Below, in pieces: positions 35,622 to 43,787 of a stretch of 64,000 bases of DNA. The position numbers were made by a program, and so were the translations under genes. Numbering within the stretch: position 1 is the first letter of the stretch; the number at the start of each line of letters is the position of its first letter. The stretch spans positions 2,976,001 to 3,040,000 of the forward strand of contig NZ_CP046913.1 of NCBI RefSeq assembly GCF_009789675.1, written 5' to 3'. The DNA comes from Paraburkholderia acidisoli (GTDB lineage Bacteria; Pseudomonadota; Gammaproteobacteria; Burkholderiales; Burkholderiaceae). Below the pieces are notes generated by a model. The model did no database searches, was not told the DNA's origin, and saw only the letters and a list, made by a program, of their open reading frames with translations.

Positions 35622-35755
35622 TGTGCGCCGATTGATGCGGCTTTTGCGCGGAACACGACCATAACGCGCCGATTTATTTCTTGCCGCCGGGGTGAACGCC
35701 TCGACATGCGACACGCGCGCCACCCGCTGTCGCGCTCACCATTTCCTCGACACGT

Positions 35756-37999
35756 TTAGACGGATCGCTCGGATTCGCACCAGTCGCGCCACATGTGCCG
35801 GTAGGCCGCTTCGATGCCGCGCGAAAAGCGTGCCGCGTCCATCAGCGGGGAGGCGGCCATGCGTGCGCGCAGGCCCGCGCGCAGTGTCGCGAGGCGCGGC
35901 AGGTCGTGGGCAAGCGCGACGACGATGGCCGCGTAGGCAGCGTTGTCGTGCGCCACGAGTTCGGACAAACCGAGATTCTCGAGCAGCGAGAGGCCCGCGC
36001 GGCTCGCCGCGGAAGCGCCCACGCGCGTGGGCACGGGCACGCCCATCCAGAATGCATCGAGGCTTGTGGTGTGGCCGTTGTACGGGAACGTGTCGAGTGC
36101 GATGTCGACCTGCGACCACGTGCGCAGATAGTCGGCGCGCGCTTGAAACCCGACGAAGCGCACGCGCGCCGCGCTCATGCCGTGCGCCGCGAGCCGTTCG
36201 GCGAGGCGCGCGCGGGCTTGGCCCGGCGGCGCCATCAGCACGAGACGCGCCTCGGGCAGCGCCGCGAACACGCCGGACCAGAGCGCGAGCGTGGCGTCGG
36301 TGAGCTTGCAGGGGTTGTTGAGGCAGCCGAAGGTAAGGTGGCTCGCGGCGAGCGCGGGCAGCGCGCCGACCTCGTCGGGCGCGTCGAGCGGCGCGTAGCA
36401 CCAGAACGTGTCGGGCAGGCGCAGCGAGCGCTCGGTGTACTGCGCGTCGATGCCGGGCGCGCCGGGCGGATCGAGCCACGGGTCGGTGAGCCGCCAGCCG
36501 ATCGCGCGGCTGCCCGTCGTGCCCGGATACGCGAGCCACGCGACCTGCACGGGCGCGGGCCGCAGCGCGAACACGTCGCGCCGCGCGCCGGCCATGTACA
36601 AGGTGAGATCGACCAGCACGTCGATGCCGTCGTCGCGAATCTGCTGCGCGAGCTGCGCGTCGGTCAGCGCGTGCGCATCGCGCCAGTGATCGACGCGCGC
36701 CGCGAGCTGCGCCGTGATCGCGTCCGGCTGCGCGAGCGTCGCGTAGCAGACGATCTCGAACGCCGCGCGGTCGTGATGCGCGAAAAGCGGCAGCGTGAAC
36801 AGCGACTGGCAGTGATTGCGGAAGTCGGGCGACACATAACCGACGCGCAGCCGCCGTGCCGGGTCGGGCACGTTCGCGTACGCCACCGCCTGCGCGAGCA
36901 ACGGCGCCTCGTGCCGCGCGGTGTACGCCTCGGCCTCCGCGCGGATCGCAGCGGCGTCTTCGGTGGCGAAGGCCAGCATGTAGACGAGATTGCTGCGCGC
37001 GCCGCGATTGTTCGGGTCGCATGCCAGCGCGCCGCGATACGCCGCGAGCGCCGCCTCGACGTCGCCGGCCGCCTTGAGCGCGTTGCCGAGATTGCCATGC
37101 GCGTCGGCGAAATTGGGCCGCAGTTCGATGGCGCGCAGCGCGGCCACGCGCGCTTCGTCGATCTGGCCCAGGTCGTAGAACACGTTGCCGAGATTGTTCC
37201 AGGCCGAGGCGTTGGCGGGCGCGAGTTCGAGCGCGTGCATGAGCAGCGCGCGCGCGGCTTCGTAGCCGCCGAGCAGGCGCTGCACACTGCCGAGATTGAT
37301 GAGGACGTCCGGCGCTTCGGGAGCCAACGCACGCGCCGCTTCGAGCAGCGCGCGCGCCTCCTCGAGCCGGTTCAGCGCGATCAGCGCGTTGCCGAGATTC
37401 ACGTGCGCGCTCACGTGCGCGGGATCGAGTTCGAGTGCGCGCCGCAGCGGCCCGGCCGCGCGCGCGGGTTGGCCGCCGCCCAGCAGCAGGCTGCCGAAGT
37501 TGTAATGCGCGATGGCGTTGCCGGGTTGCGCCGCGATCAGCCGTTCGAACAGCGCCATGGCCGTGGCGACGTCGCCGCGCGCCGCGTGCAGGTTCGCGAA
37601 ATTGTTGAGCGCGTCGGGGTGGAGCGGGTCGAGTTCGAGCGCGCGTTGCAGCGCCGTGTGCGCCTGCGCGGCCTGGGCGGTCTCGGCCGCGTCGCACGTG
37701 AGCGCGAAGCTCACGAGCACGCCCGGCGTCTCCCGCACCGCCAGCGCGCGCATGAAAAACGCGCGCGCCGCTGCGCGATCGCGCCCGAGCTGGAGCACGC
37801 CCGCGAGATGCAGGGCGTCGTGATGGTGGGGATCGGCGTCGAGCGCGCGCTGGCAGCCGGCGCTGGCCGCCTCGTGCGCACCGGCGCGCCAGGCGGCCAG
37901 CGCCGTTTCGTAAGCCGTCGTGCCGGCCGAAGCCGCGCTCGCCGCGGGGTTGGCGGAAGCGGAGGCGGCTGAAGCAGACGGAGCGTGGGGAACGGTCAT
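35756..37999 (-). CDS. TPR protein with SPINDLY/O-GlcNAc-transferase-like (GT41) catalytic region
   Basis: A 747-residue protein. About nine TPRs (residues 25-350; for example LDPAHVSAHVNLGNALIALN) are followed by the GT41 module: LRVGYVSPDFRNHCQSLFTL with the catalytic-site histidine, IDVLVDLTLYMAGAR, QVAWLAYPGTTGS, FGCLNNPCKLTD and the donor-binding DTFPYNGHTTSLDAFWMGVP. This matches bacterial SPINDLY-type O-glycosyltransferases that add a sugar to Ser/Thr of proteins. The ATG at 37999 begins a low-complexity Ala/Ser leader. With the TPR-GT9-like gene it flanks the dpp operon; flagellin is a plausible but untested target. Confidence 0.9.
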   Translation of the reverse strand: MTVPHAPSASAASASANPAASAASAGTTAYETALAAWRAGAHEAASAGCQRALDADPHHHDALHLAGVLQLGRDRAAARAFFMRALAVRETPGVLVSFALTCDAAETAQAAQAHTALQRALELDPLHPDALNNFANLHAARGDVATAMALFERLIAAQPGNAIAHYNFGSLLLGGGQPARAAGPLRRALELDPAHVSAHVNLGNALIALNRLEEARALLEAARALAPEAPDVLINLGSVQRLLGGYEAARALLMHALELAPANASAWNNLGNVFYDLGQIDEARVAALRAIELRPNFADAHGNLGNALKAAGDVEAALAAYRGALACDPNNRGARSNLVYMLAFATEDAAAIRAEAEAYTARHEAPLLAQAVAYANVPDPARRLRVGYVSPDFRNHCQSLFTLPLFAHHDRAAFEIVCYATLAQPDAITAQLAARVDHWRDAHALTDAQLAQQIRDDGIDVLVDLTLYMAGARRDVFALRPAPVQVAWLAYPGTTGSRAIGWRLTDPWLDPPGAPGIDAQYTERSLRLPDTFWCYAPLDAPDEVGALPALAASHLTFGCLNNPCKLTDATLALWSGVFAALPEARLVLMAPPGQARARLAERLAAHGMSAARVRFVGFQARADYLRTWSQVDIALDTFPYNGHTTSLDAFWMGVPVPTRVGASAASRAGLSLLENLGLSELVAHDNAAYAAIVVALAHDLPRLATLRAGLRARMAASPLMDAARFSRGIEAAYRHMWRDWCESERSV

Positions 38000-38173
38000 G
38001 ACACGGGCAACGGCCGCTGAGGCGCGGGCAGAAAAAGGCAAACGTTGATTCTCGTCACATCTCAAATGAAGACGGACGAAATCGCGCTGTGCGGCTGATC
38101 TGCATCAGCCTGGCACATCGGCGCGTTTCGCGCACGGCGCGCGGAACCGGTGTGCCGCGTGGAAACATGCCGA

Positions 38174-38214
38174 TAAAAAAACCGCGCGGCCCGCCAAAGC
38201 GGTGCCGCGCGGTT
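38174..38214 (-). terminator. Intrinsic terminator of the ahcY-holin-metF operon
   Basis: Stem AACCGCGCGGC / GCCGCGCGGTT around a 13-base loop; on the minus strand it runs into seven T. It lies about 70 bases beyond the metF stop codon. Confidence 0.9.
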
Positions 38215-38286
38215 GGTGGCGGTTCGTGGCGCTTCGCGACCGTGAGCCCGTGCCGTGCGAACGGCGTGCTCGCGGAGATCCGTCGA

Positions 38287-39117
38287 TCAGGCGGAAAGCC
38301 GCTCGCAGATCGTTTTCGAGGCGGCCGCCGTGTTGAGCGTGTAGAAGTGCAGGCCCGGCACGCCCGCGTCAACAAGGCGGCGGCACAGGTCCGTCACCAC
38401 GTCGAGGCCGAACGCGCGAATCGAGTCGCGGTCGTCGCCGAAGCTCTCCAGACGTTTCGCGATCCAGCGCGGCACTTCCGCGCCGCACATCTCCGAGAAA
38501 CGCATGAGCTGCGAGTAGTTCGTGATCGGCATGATGCCCGGCACGATGGGAATGTCCACGCCCAGCTTGCGCGCTTCGTCGACGAAACGGAAATACGCGT
38601 CGGCGTTGAAGAAGTACTGCGTGATCGCCGAATTCGCGCCCGCTTTCACCTTTTGCGCGAACGCCTCGAGGTCGTGACGCGGCGAGCGCGCCTGCGGGTG
38701 GTACTCGGGATACGCGGCCACTTCAATGTGAAACGCGTCGCCGGTTTCCTGGCGGATGAAGGCGACGAGTTCCGAGGCGTAACGCAGCTCGCCCACTTCG
38801 CCCATGCCCGAAGGCAGGTCGCCGCGCAGCGCGACGATGTGGCGGATGCCGTGCGAGCGGTACTGGCCGAGAATCTCGCGCAGGCTCTCTTTCGAGGAGC
38901 CGATGCACGAGAGATGCGGCGCCGCGTCCACGCCCGCCTTCTGGATGTCGACGACGGTGTCGAGCGTGCCCTGTTGCGTGGAGCCGCCCGCGCCGAACGT
39001 CACCGAAACGAACTTGGGATCGAGCGTCGCGAGCTGCTCGCGCGTGGCGCGCAGCTTCTCGACGCCGTCCGGCGTTTTCGGCGGGAAAAATTCGAAGGAA
39101 AGTTCGATCGGTTTCAT
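38287..39117 (-). CDS. metF: Methylenetetrahydrofolate reductase
   Basis: A 276-residue FAD TIM-barrel enzyme reducing 5,10-methylene-THF to 5-methyl-THF, the methyl donor for methionine synthase. Motifs: SFEFFPPKTPDGVEKL with the catalytic Glu, FVSVTFGAGGST, HIVALRGDLPSG, FHIEVAAYPEYHP with the FAD-binding YPE, KAGANSAITQYFFN and VPGIMPITNY. Length equals the bacterial norm. Third gene of the ahcY operon, following the holin-like gene after 23 bases, so it shares the SAH riboswitch upstream of ahcY. Confidence 0.97.
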   Translation of the reverse strand: MKPIELSFEFFPPKTPDGVEKLRATREQLATLDPKFVSVTFGAGGSTQQGTLDTVVDIQKAGVDAAPHLSCIGSSKESLREILGQYRSHGIRHIVALRGDLPSGMGEVGELRYASELVAFIRQETGDAFHIEVAAYPEYHPQARSPRHDLEAFAQKVKAGANSAITQYFFNADAYFRFVDEARKLGVDIPIVPGIMPITNYSQLMRFSEMCGAEVPRWIAKRLESFGDDRDSIRAFGLDVVTDLCRRLVDAGVPGLHFYTLNTAAASKTICERLSA

Positions 39118-39140
39118 GATGATGAGACGGCGTGCTGGCG

Positions 39141-39494
39141 TCAGCCGAGGCTGCGGTTACCGAAGATCAGCGCGGAAAGCAGCCACGACACGATGGAATA
39201 CAGGATCGAGCCGAAGAACGCCGACCAGAATCCCGACACCTCGAAGCCCTTGAGCAGCGAAGCCGCGAGCCAGAAGCACAGCGCATTCACCACGAGGATG
39301 AAGATGCCGAGCGTGAGGATCGTCACGGGCAGCGTGAGCACGATCAGCACGGGGCGCAGCACGGCGTTGATGAGGCCGAGCACGACCGCGACGATGAGCG
39401 CGGTGCCGAAGCTGCGAATGTGGATCGACGGAACGAGCCAGGTGATGATCAGGAGCGCGAGCGCGTTGATCAACCAGGTGAGCAGCACGGTCAT
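39141..39494 (-). CDS. Small phage-holin-family (DUF/Phage_holin_4_2 type) membrane protein
   Basis: A 117-residue protein with four hydrophobic helices (LLTWLINALALLIITWLVP; ALIVAVVLGLINAVLRPVLI; LPVTILTLGIFILVVNALCFWLAA; AFFGSILYSIVSWLLSALIF). The block GLINAVLRPVLIVLTLPVTILTLG is diagnostic for the Phage_holin_4_2 family, which in most bacteria is chromosomal and not part of a phage. Function unknown. AAAAGGAA precedes the ATG. Its fixed place between ahcY and metF in this group suggests a link with methyl-cycle or membrane physiology, which remains undefined. Confidence 0.9.
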   Translation of the reverse strand: MTVLLTWLINALALLIITWLVPSIHIRSFGTALIVAVVLGLINAVLRPVLIVLTLPVTILTLGIFILVVNALCFWLAASLLKGFEVSGFWSAFFGSILYSIVSWLLSALIFGNRSLG

Positions 39495-39650
39495 GGTGAT
39501 TCCTTTTGCGTTGTTATGCGGGCCGCCCCGCGCGCGACATGGCGTGGGCGTTTCCGCAGCATCGGGCTGATCGCTTAACGGCGGCTTAAAACGGCGCGCC
39601 GCCTTGTTTCGCAATGTTTCGGTCGTAACCGCGAGCTGCAACCAGCGGCC

Positions 39651-39676
39651 GGAGCCGGCACGAACGCGCCGGCTCC
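39651..39676 (-). promoter_or_regulatory. Intercistronic hairpin between ahcY and the holin-like gene
   Basis: Stem GGAGCCGGC / GCCGGCTCC with an eight-base loop just beyond the ahcY stop codon. No T-run follows, so it should not stop transcription fully; it may protect the ahcY message or cause partial termination. Confidence 0.6.
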
Positions 39677-39686
39677 GCGGCGGCCT

Positions 39687-41105
39687 TTAGTAGCGGTAGT
39701 GGTTCGGCTTGAACGGGCCGTTCTTGTCCACGCCGATGTAGCCGGCCTGGTCGTCGGACAGCACGGTCAGGTTCGCGCCGATACGCGCGAGGTGCAGGCG
39801 CGCGACCTTTTCGTCCAGATGCTTCGGCAGCACGTACACCTTGTTCTCGTACTTGCCGCCTTCGCAGAACAGTTCGATCTGCGCGAGCGTCTGGTTCGTG
39901 AACGAGTTCGACATCACGAACGACGGATGGCCCGTGGCGCAGCCGAGGTTCACGAGGCGGCCTTCGGCCAGCAGGATCACGCGCTTGCCGTCCGGGAAGA
40001 TGATGTGGTCGACTTGCGGCTTGATGTTTTCCCACGTGTACTGGCGCGTGGAAGCCACGTCGATTTCCGAGTCGAAGTGACCGATGTTGCAGACGATCGC
40101 GTTGTGGCGCATCGCCTTCAGGTGATCGTGGTTCAGCACGTGGTAGTTGCCGGTGGCCGTCACGAAAATGTCGGCCTTGTCGGCGGCGTATTCCATCGTC
40201 ACGACGCGGTAGCCTTCCATCGCGGCTTGCAGCGCGCAGATCGGGTCGATTTCCGTGACCCACACCGTTGCGCCCAGACCGCGCAGCGACTGCGCGCAGC
40301 CCTTGCCCACGTCGCCGTAACCGGCCACGACCGCGATCTTGCCCGCGATCATCACGTCGGTGGCGCGCTTGATGCCGTCCACGAGCGATTCGCGGCAGCC
40401 GTACAGGTTGTCGAATTTCGACTTCGTGACCGAGTCGTTCACGTTGATGGCCGGGAACGGCAGGCGCCCTTCCTTTTCCATCTGATACAGACGATGCACG
40501 CCCGTGGTGGTTTCTTCGGTCACGCCCTTGATGTGCGAGAGGCGCGTCGAATACCACGTCGGGTCGATGTCGAGATGCTTTTCGATCGACTTGTAGAGCG
40601 CGACTTCTTCCTCGTTGGTGGGCTTGCTGATGACCGAGCGGTCCTTTTCGGCCTTCGAGCCGAGGATCAGCAGCAGCGTGGCGTCGCCGCCGTCATCCAG
40701 AATCATGTTGGCGAACTCGCCGTTCGGCCATTCGAAGATGCGGTGCGAGAACTCCCAGTATTCGTCGAGCGACTCGCCCTTGAATGCGAACACCGGCACG
40801 CCGCCCGCAGCGATGGCGGCGGCAGCGTGATCCTGCGTCGAGAAGATGTTGCACGAGGCCCAGCGCACGTCCGCGCCGAGCGCGGTGAGCGTTTCGATCA
40901 GCACGCCCGTCTGGATGGTCATGTGCAGCGAACCGGCAATGCGCGCGCCCTTCAGCGGCTGCTTCGCCTTGTATTCTTCGCGCGTTTGCACGAGGCCCGG
41001 CATTTCGGTTTCGGCGATATTGAGTTCCTTGCGGCCCCAGGCGGCAAGCGACATATCGGCGACGATGAAATCTTTGGCTTGATCTTGCGGAACTGCGGCG
41101 TTCAT
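39687..41105 (-). CDS. ahcY: S-adenosylhomocysteine hydrolase
   Basis: A 472-residue NAD-dependent enzyme splitting S-adenosylhomocysteine to adenosine and homocysteine, relieving product inhibition of methyltransferases. Motifs: [15 protein letters not shown], the SAH-binding [20 protein letters not shown], the Rossmann [18 protein letters not shown], and the C-terminal NHYRY tail typical of the family. It includes the roughly 40-residue insertion of the bacterial long form. GGAGGGC precedes; the ATG at 41105 is the likely start. It is the first gene behind the SAH riboswitch, so SAH should raise its expression. Confidence 0.98.
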   Translation of the reverse strand: MNAAVPQDQAKDFIVADMSLAAWGRKELNIAETEMPGLVQTREEYKAKQPLKGARIAGSLHMTIQTGVLIETLTALGADVRWASCNIFSTQDHAAAAIAAGGVPVFAFKGESLDEYWEFSHRIFEWPNGEFANMILDDGGDATLLLILGSKAEKDRSVISKPTNEEEVALYKSIEKHLDIDPTWYSTRLSHIKGVTEETTTGVHRLYQMEKEGRLPFPAINVNDSVTKSKFDNLYGCRESLVDGIKRATDVMIAGKIAVVAGYGDVGKGCAQSLRGLGATVWVTEIDPICALQAAMEGYRVVTMEYAADKADIFVTATGNYHVLNHDHLKAMRHNAIVCNIGHFDSEIDVASTRQYTWENIKPQVDHIIFPDGKRVILLAEGRLVNLGCATGHPSFVMSNSFTNQTLAQIELFCEGGKYENKVYVLPKHLDEKVARLHLARIGANLTVLSDDQAGYIGVDKNGPFKPNHYRY

Positions 41106-41204
41106 CACGCCCTCCTTTCTAAAAGTGACTAGAAATTAAAGACGTGAGCGCCGTTTTTTCGATGCGGCCGCGCGGTGCAAACTGCCAGACACGCGCGAGG
41201 GCCG

Positions 41205-41275
41205 GATTGAGCGCCTTCGAGCCTGGCGGAACCTGCGGTGCTACACCGCGACTCCGTCGCAACGCTCCTCGAAGA
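41205..41275 (-). ncRNA. S-adenosylhomocysteine (SAH) riboswitch
   Basis: The minus-strand leader of ahcY contains the two conserved cores of the SAH riboswitch: TTCGAGGAGCGTTGCGACGG at its 5' end and CCGCCAGGCTCGAAGGCGCT at its 3' end, with a variable hairpin GCGGTGTAGCACCGC between. GAGCG and CGCTC pair to close the structure. In beta-proteobacteria this element precedes ahcY and metF and switches expression on when SAH builds up. It ends about 100 bases before the ahcY ATG. Confidence 0.93.
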
Positions 41276-41284
41276 CGAAGCGCG

Positions 41285-41293
41285 ATTGTAGCA
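41285..41293 (-). promoter_or_regulatory. Extended -10 promoter of the ahcY operon
   Basis: The minus strand reads TTTGCTACAAT, an extended -10 (TGn followed by TACAAT). Transcription would start about seven bases downstream, right at the 5' side of the SAH riboswitch. No good -35 is visible, which fits the extended -10 type. Confidence 0.65.
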
Positions 41294-41387
41294 AATCGAG
41301 ACAGCGGGTTGGATGACGGCGGCGCGAGTCACCGCATCGCGCGGCGGCCGCGTGCCGAGGGAGCGAAGCGAAGAAAAGCGAAGCGCC

Positions 41388-42158
41388 TCAGCTCGCCGAC
41401 GTCGACACGCCGAGGGCGCGCAGTTCGTGGATGCGTTCGCGCGCCGCGTCGAGATACGCGCGCGAGTGCCGCACGACTTCGGCGGCATGCTCGGGGTCGG
41501 GGGTGTCGAGCCGCATCTGCGCGCGGAAGAAGCGCTCGGCCGGCGCGCCCGCGCGGTAGTGATGGCGCACGCGCTTCGCGTTGTCGAGCCGGCGCTGACC
41601 GAAGATCTGGCTCAGCGCCCACGAGAGCGCGCCGTCGTCGCCGCCGTGACGGCGGAAGAATTCGCCCACGGGAAAGCCGCCGAGCGCGAGGTACGCGCTG
41701 CGCCGCATCACGAGACTGCTCGCCACGGTATTGCTGAGCGTGGCGCCGAACTCCGCGAAACGCCCGTGGGTGGCGATCACCTTCGGGAAGTCCACGAAGT
41801 CGACGTCGAGGCGCACGGCGGCTTCGTGGGGGAATTGCTGCAAATACGCGACAGCGGCCGCGAGCGCGCCGGGCAGATATTCGTCGGTGGCGTCGAGAAA
41901 GGCGAGGAACGGGGTTTCGGCGGCGAGCGCGCCCCAGTTGCGCGCGCGGGCGAGGCCGCCCTGTCCCGGCATCTGCGCGAGTTTCACGCGCGGCTCGCGC
42001 ATGGCGTGCGCGCGCGCGAAGCTCGCGGTGGCGTCGGTGGAGCCGTCGTCGACGACGAGAATCTGCCGCGCTGGCTGCTGCGCGATGCAGCTGTCGAGCG
42101 CGCGGGCGAGCGTGGCCGCGCCGTTGTGGCACGGAACGATGATGGTGATCGGTTGCAT
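41388..42158 (-). CDS. Family 2 glycosyltransferase
   Basis: A 256-residue GT2 protein. ITIIVPCHNGAATLARALDS is the classic start, ILVVDDGSTDATASFARAH gives the DDGS nucleotide-sugar motif, and FLAFLDATDEYLPGAL stands at the DxD position (DATD). The middle RRSAYLALGGFPVGEFFRRHGGDD is typical for rhamnosyl- or other surface-sugar transferases, and W-rich acceptor region follows. Specificity is unknown. It is a single gene between the SAH riboswitch leader and lrgB with gaps on both sides; ATG at 42158 starts directly before the fold. Confidence 0.88.
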   Translation of the reverse strand: MQPITIIVPCHNGAATLARALDSCIAQQPARQILVVDDGSTDATASFARAHAMREPRVKLAQMPGQGGLARARNWGALAAETPFLAFLDATDEYLPGALAAAVAYLQQFPHEAAVRLDVDFVDFPKVIATHGRFAEFGATLSNTVASSLVMRRSAYLALGGFPVGEFFRRHGGDDGALSWALSQIFGQRRLDNAKRVRHHYRAGAPAERFFRAQMRLDTPDPEHAAEVVRHSRAYLDAARERIHELRALGVSTSAS

Positions 42159-42351
42159 GGTGCGGATTCGCGGCGCACGCCGCAGTTTGACGATGCGGCG
42201 AATCCTGACACGGTCCGAAAAAGGCCTGTCTCGATAAAGTGGCGATCGCCTCGGCCCACACGGTCGCCGATATCTTCCGACACGTCGATCCGTCGACGAT
42301 GTCAGCGCCAACGGCGATCACCGGCGCGCCGATACCCGTCCGCCGCCGGAC

Positions 42352-43074
42352 TCAGACCGGCAGAAAACCCAGCGCCGGTGCGATCAGCACCATCACCACG
42401 CCCGCGATCATCATCGTGAGGCTCGCGACCACGCCTTCCTCGCAGCCCAGTTCGCGCGCCTTCGCGGTGCCCACGCCATGCGCCGCCGCGCCGAACAGCG
42501 CGCCGCGCGCGAGCCGCGTGCGCAGCGGCACGAGGCCGAGCACGAGTTCGCCGAACAGCATGCCGCACAGGCCCGTGGCGATCACGAACAGCGCGGTGAG
42601 ATCCTTGGGGGCGTGAATCTTGTCGGAGACGGCAAGCGCGAACGGCGTGGAGATCGAGCGCGTCATGAGGCTGCGCTGCAATTCCGGCGAGAGATGCAGC
42701 AGCTTCGCGAGCGCGAGCGAACCGCTCACCGCCACCACGATGCCGACCGTCACGCCCACGGTGAGCGAGATCCAGTGGCGCTTGATGAGTTCGCGGTATT
42801 CGTAGATCGGCACCGCGAACGCGACCGTGGCCGGGCCGAGCAGCCACATCAGCCAGCGCGTGTCCTGAAAGTAGACGGGGTACGGAATGTGCAGCAAGAG
42901 CACGATCGCGCCGAGCACCACGGGCACCGCGAGCAGCGGCGTGAGCCACGGCGAGCGCACGCGTGCGTAGAGCGCCTTCGAGCCGAAATAGAGCGCGACG
43001 GTCAGGACGAAGCAGCCCGCGGCGATGAGCCGCGCGGCGTCGTCGGCGAACAGGGACGCGTAGAACGTGCTCAT
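42352..43074 (-). CDS. lrgB: LrgB family membrane protein (holin/antiholin-like regulator of murein hydrolysis)
   Basis: A 240-residue membrane protein with eight or so hydrophobic helices. Conserved family parts: YFGSKALYARVRSPWLTPLL, LGPATVAFAVPIYEYRELIKRHW, the central RSISTPFALAVSDKIHAP and GMLFGELVLGL, and the C-terminal GAAAHGVGTAKARELGCEEG. LrgB/CidB with LrgA/CidA tune autolysis and, in plants and bacteria, carry pyruvate or glycolate. Its ATG overlaps the stop codon of a 19-codon leader ORF (TCATGA on the minus strand), indicating translational coupling. Paired with lrgA upstream. Confidence 0.92.
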   Translation of the reverse strand: MSTFYASLFADDAARLIAAGCFVLTVALYFGSKALYARVRSPWLTPLLAVPVVLGAIVLLLHIPYPVYFQDTRWLMWLLGPATVAFAVPIYEYRELIKRHWISLTVGVTVGIVVAVSGSLALAKLLHLSPELQRSLMTRSISTPFALAVSDKIHAPKDLTALFVIATGLCGMLFGELVLGLVPLRTRLARGALFGAAAHGVGTAKARELGCEEGVVASLTMMIAGVVMVLIAPALGFLPV

Positions 43075-43130
43075 GACGGTTTCGAGCCCGAGGCGCGGCG
43101 CAACAGCGTGAACAACAGGGCGACCAGCAT
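43071..43130 (-). CDS. 19-residue hydrophobic leader ORF coupled to lrgB
   Basis: ATG at 43130 has an AAGGAG ribosome site (GGAAAAGGAGCCTGCC before the ATG); the peptide is MLVALLFTLLRRASGSKPS and the TGA overlaps the lrgB ATG by two bases. Hydrophobic first half (MLVALLFTLL), then Arg-Arg and a short polar tail. lrgB itself has no ribosome site of its own, so this small ORF most likely delivers ribosomes to lrgB. It may also be a small membrane peptide. It lies 25 bases downstream of the lrgA stop codon. Confidence 0.65.
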   Translation of the reverse strand: MLVALLFTLLRRASGSKPS

Positions 43131-43155
43131 GGCAGGCTCCTTTTCCGGGCGGGCG

Positions 43156-43629
43156 TCAGGCGTGGGCCAGATGGCGTTCGCGGCGCACGCGGCGCAGCGC
43201 GAGACGGCGTTCGAGGCGCGCGGCCTGCTCGACGGCGAAAGCCACGGCCACCATCACCATCAGCGTGCCCGCCACGACGACGAGCGCGAGGCGCCAGCCG
43301 TCGGCGCGAAACAGGCCGCCGTACTGCACGGCCGCGACGGCGGCCGGGATGAAGAACAGCAGCATGTCGGAGAGCAGCCAGTCGGCGCCCGCCTTCACCC
43401 AGCGCGGCGTGACGCCGCCGCAGAACAGCAGCGCGAGCAACAGCACGAGGCCCACCACGCCGCCCGGCACGGGCAGGTGCGCGGCGCGCGCGAGCTGGTC
43501 GGCCACGAACCACACGCCCGCCAGCAGCGCCGACTGCGCCACCACATTGCCGGCGCGGCGCGCAATCTGGCCGAGGCTGGCCGTGGCGGCGCGGGCGGTC
43601 GTGTTCGCGGTGGCGGTCGTGGTGGTCAT
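43156..43629 (-). CDS. lrgA: CidA/LrgA family holin-like protein
   Basis: A 157-residue membrane protein with four hydrophobic helices (NVVAQSALLAGVWFVADQL; VVGLVLLLALLFCGG; LLFFIPAAVAAVQYGGLF; LALVVVAGTLMVMVAVAF). The family motif PVPGGVVGLVLLLALLFCGGVTP ... WVKAGADWLLSDMLLFFIPA is clear. Termini are charged and variable. Predicted to oligomerise in the membrane and, with LrgB, regulate murein hydrolase export or small-acid transport. It is divergent from a LysR regulator gene, as in cid/lrg systems where CidR controls the pair. Confidence 0.92.
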   Translation of the reverse strand: MTTTTATANTTARAATASLGQIARRAGNVVAQSALLAGVWFVADQLARAAHLPVPGGVVGLVLLLALLFCGGVTPRWVKAGADWLLSDMLLFFIPAAVAAVQYGGLFRADGWRLALVVVAGTLMVMVAVAFAVEQAARLERRLALRRVRRERHLAHA

Positions 43630-43642
43630 GGCAAACCCTAAG

Positions 43643-43729
43643 TGACTTTCGAATGGAAGTCAGTATAGGTTGCGACGCAACATAAATATAATGACTTAGA
43701 ATCATCATTTGCATTCCACTTTGGAATGC
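43643..43729. promoter_or_regulatory. Operator region between lrgA and its LysR regulator
   Basis: Three inverted repeats in 90 bases: TGACTT-N8-AAGTCA (43643-43662), GTTGC-GAC-GCAAC (43669-43681) and the perfect GCATTCCA-CTT-TGGAATGC (43711-43729). The last two have the short arms and small gap expected of LysR-type sites, and the region is AT-rich (CATAAATATAATGACTT). They sit between divergent lrgA and the LysR gene, so the LysR protein probably binds here. Confidence 0.65.
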
Positions 43730-43787
43730 TGTGCCGGATGCACCAAACCGGCGATCTTTCTGCACGCTTTCTGGAGAGAGCCAGCCC

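Noticed and set aside
39141..39494. Holin-like gene as a prophage remnant
   Set aside because: No phage genes surround it; it sits between ahcY and metF and belongs to a chromosomal family.
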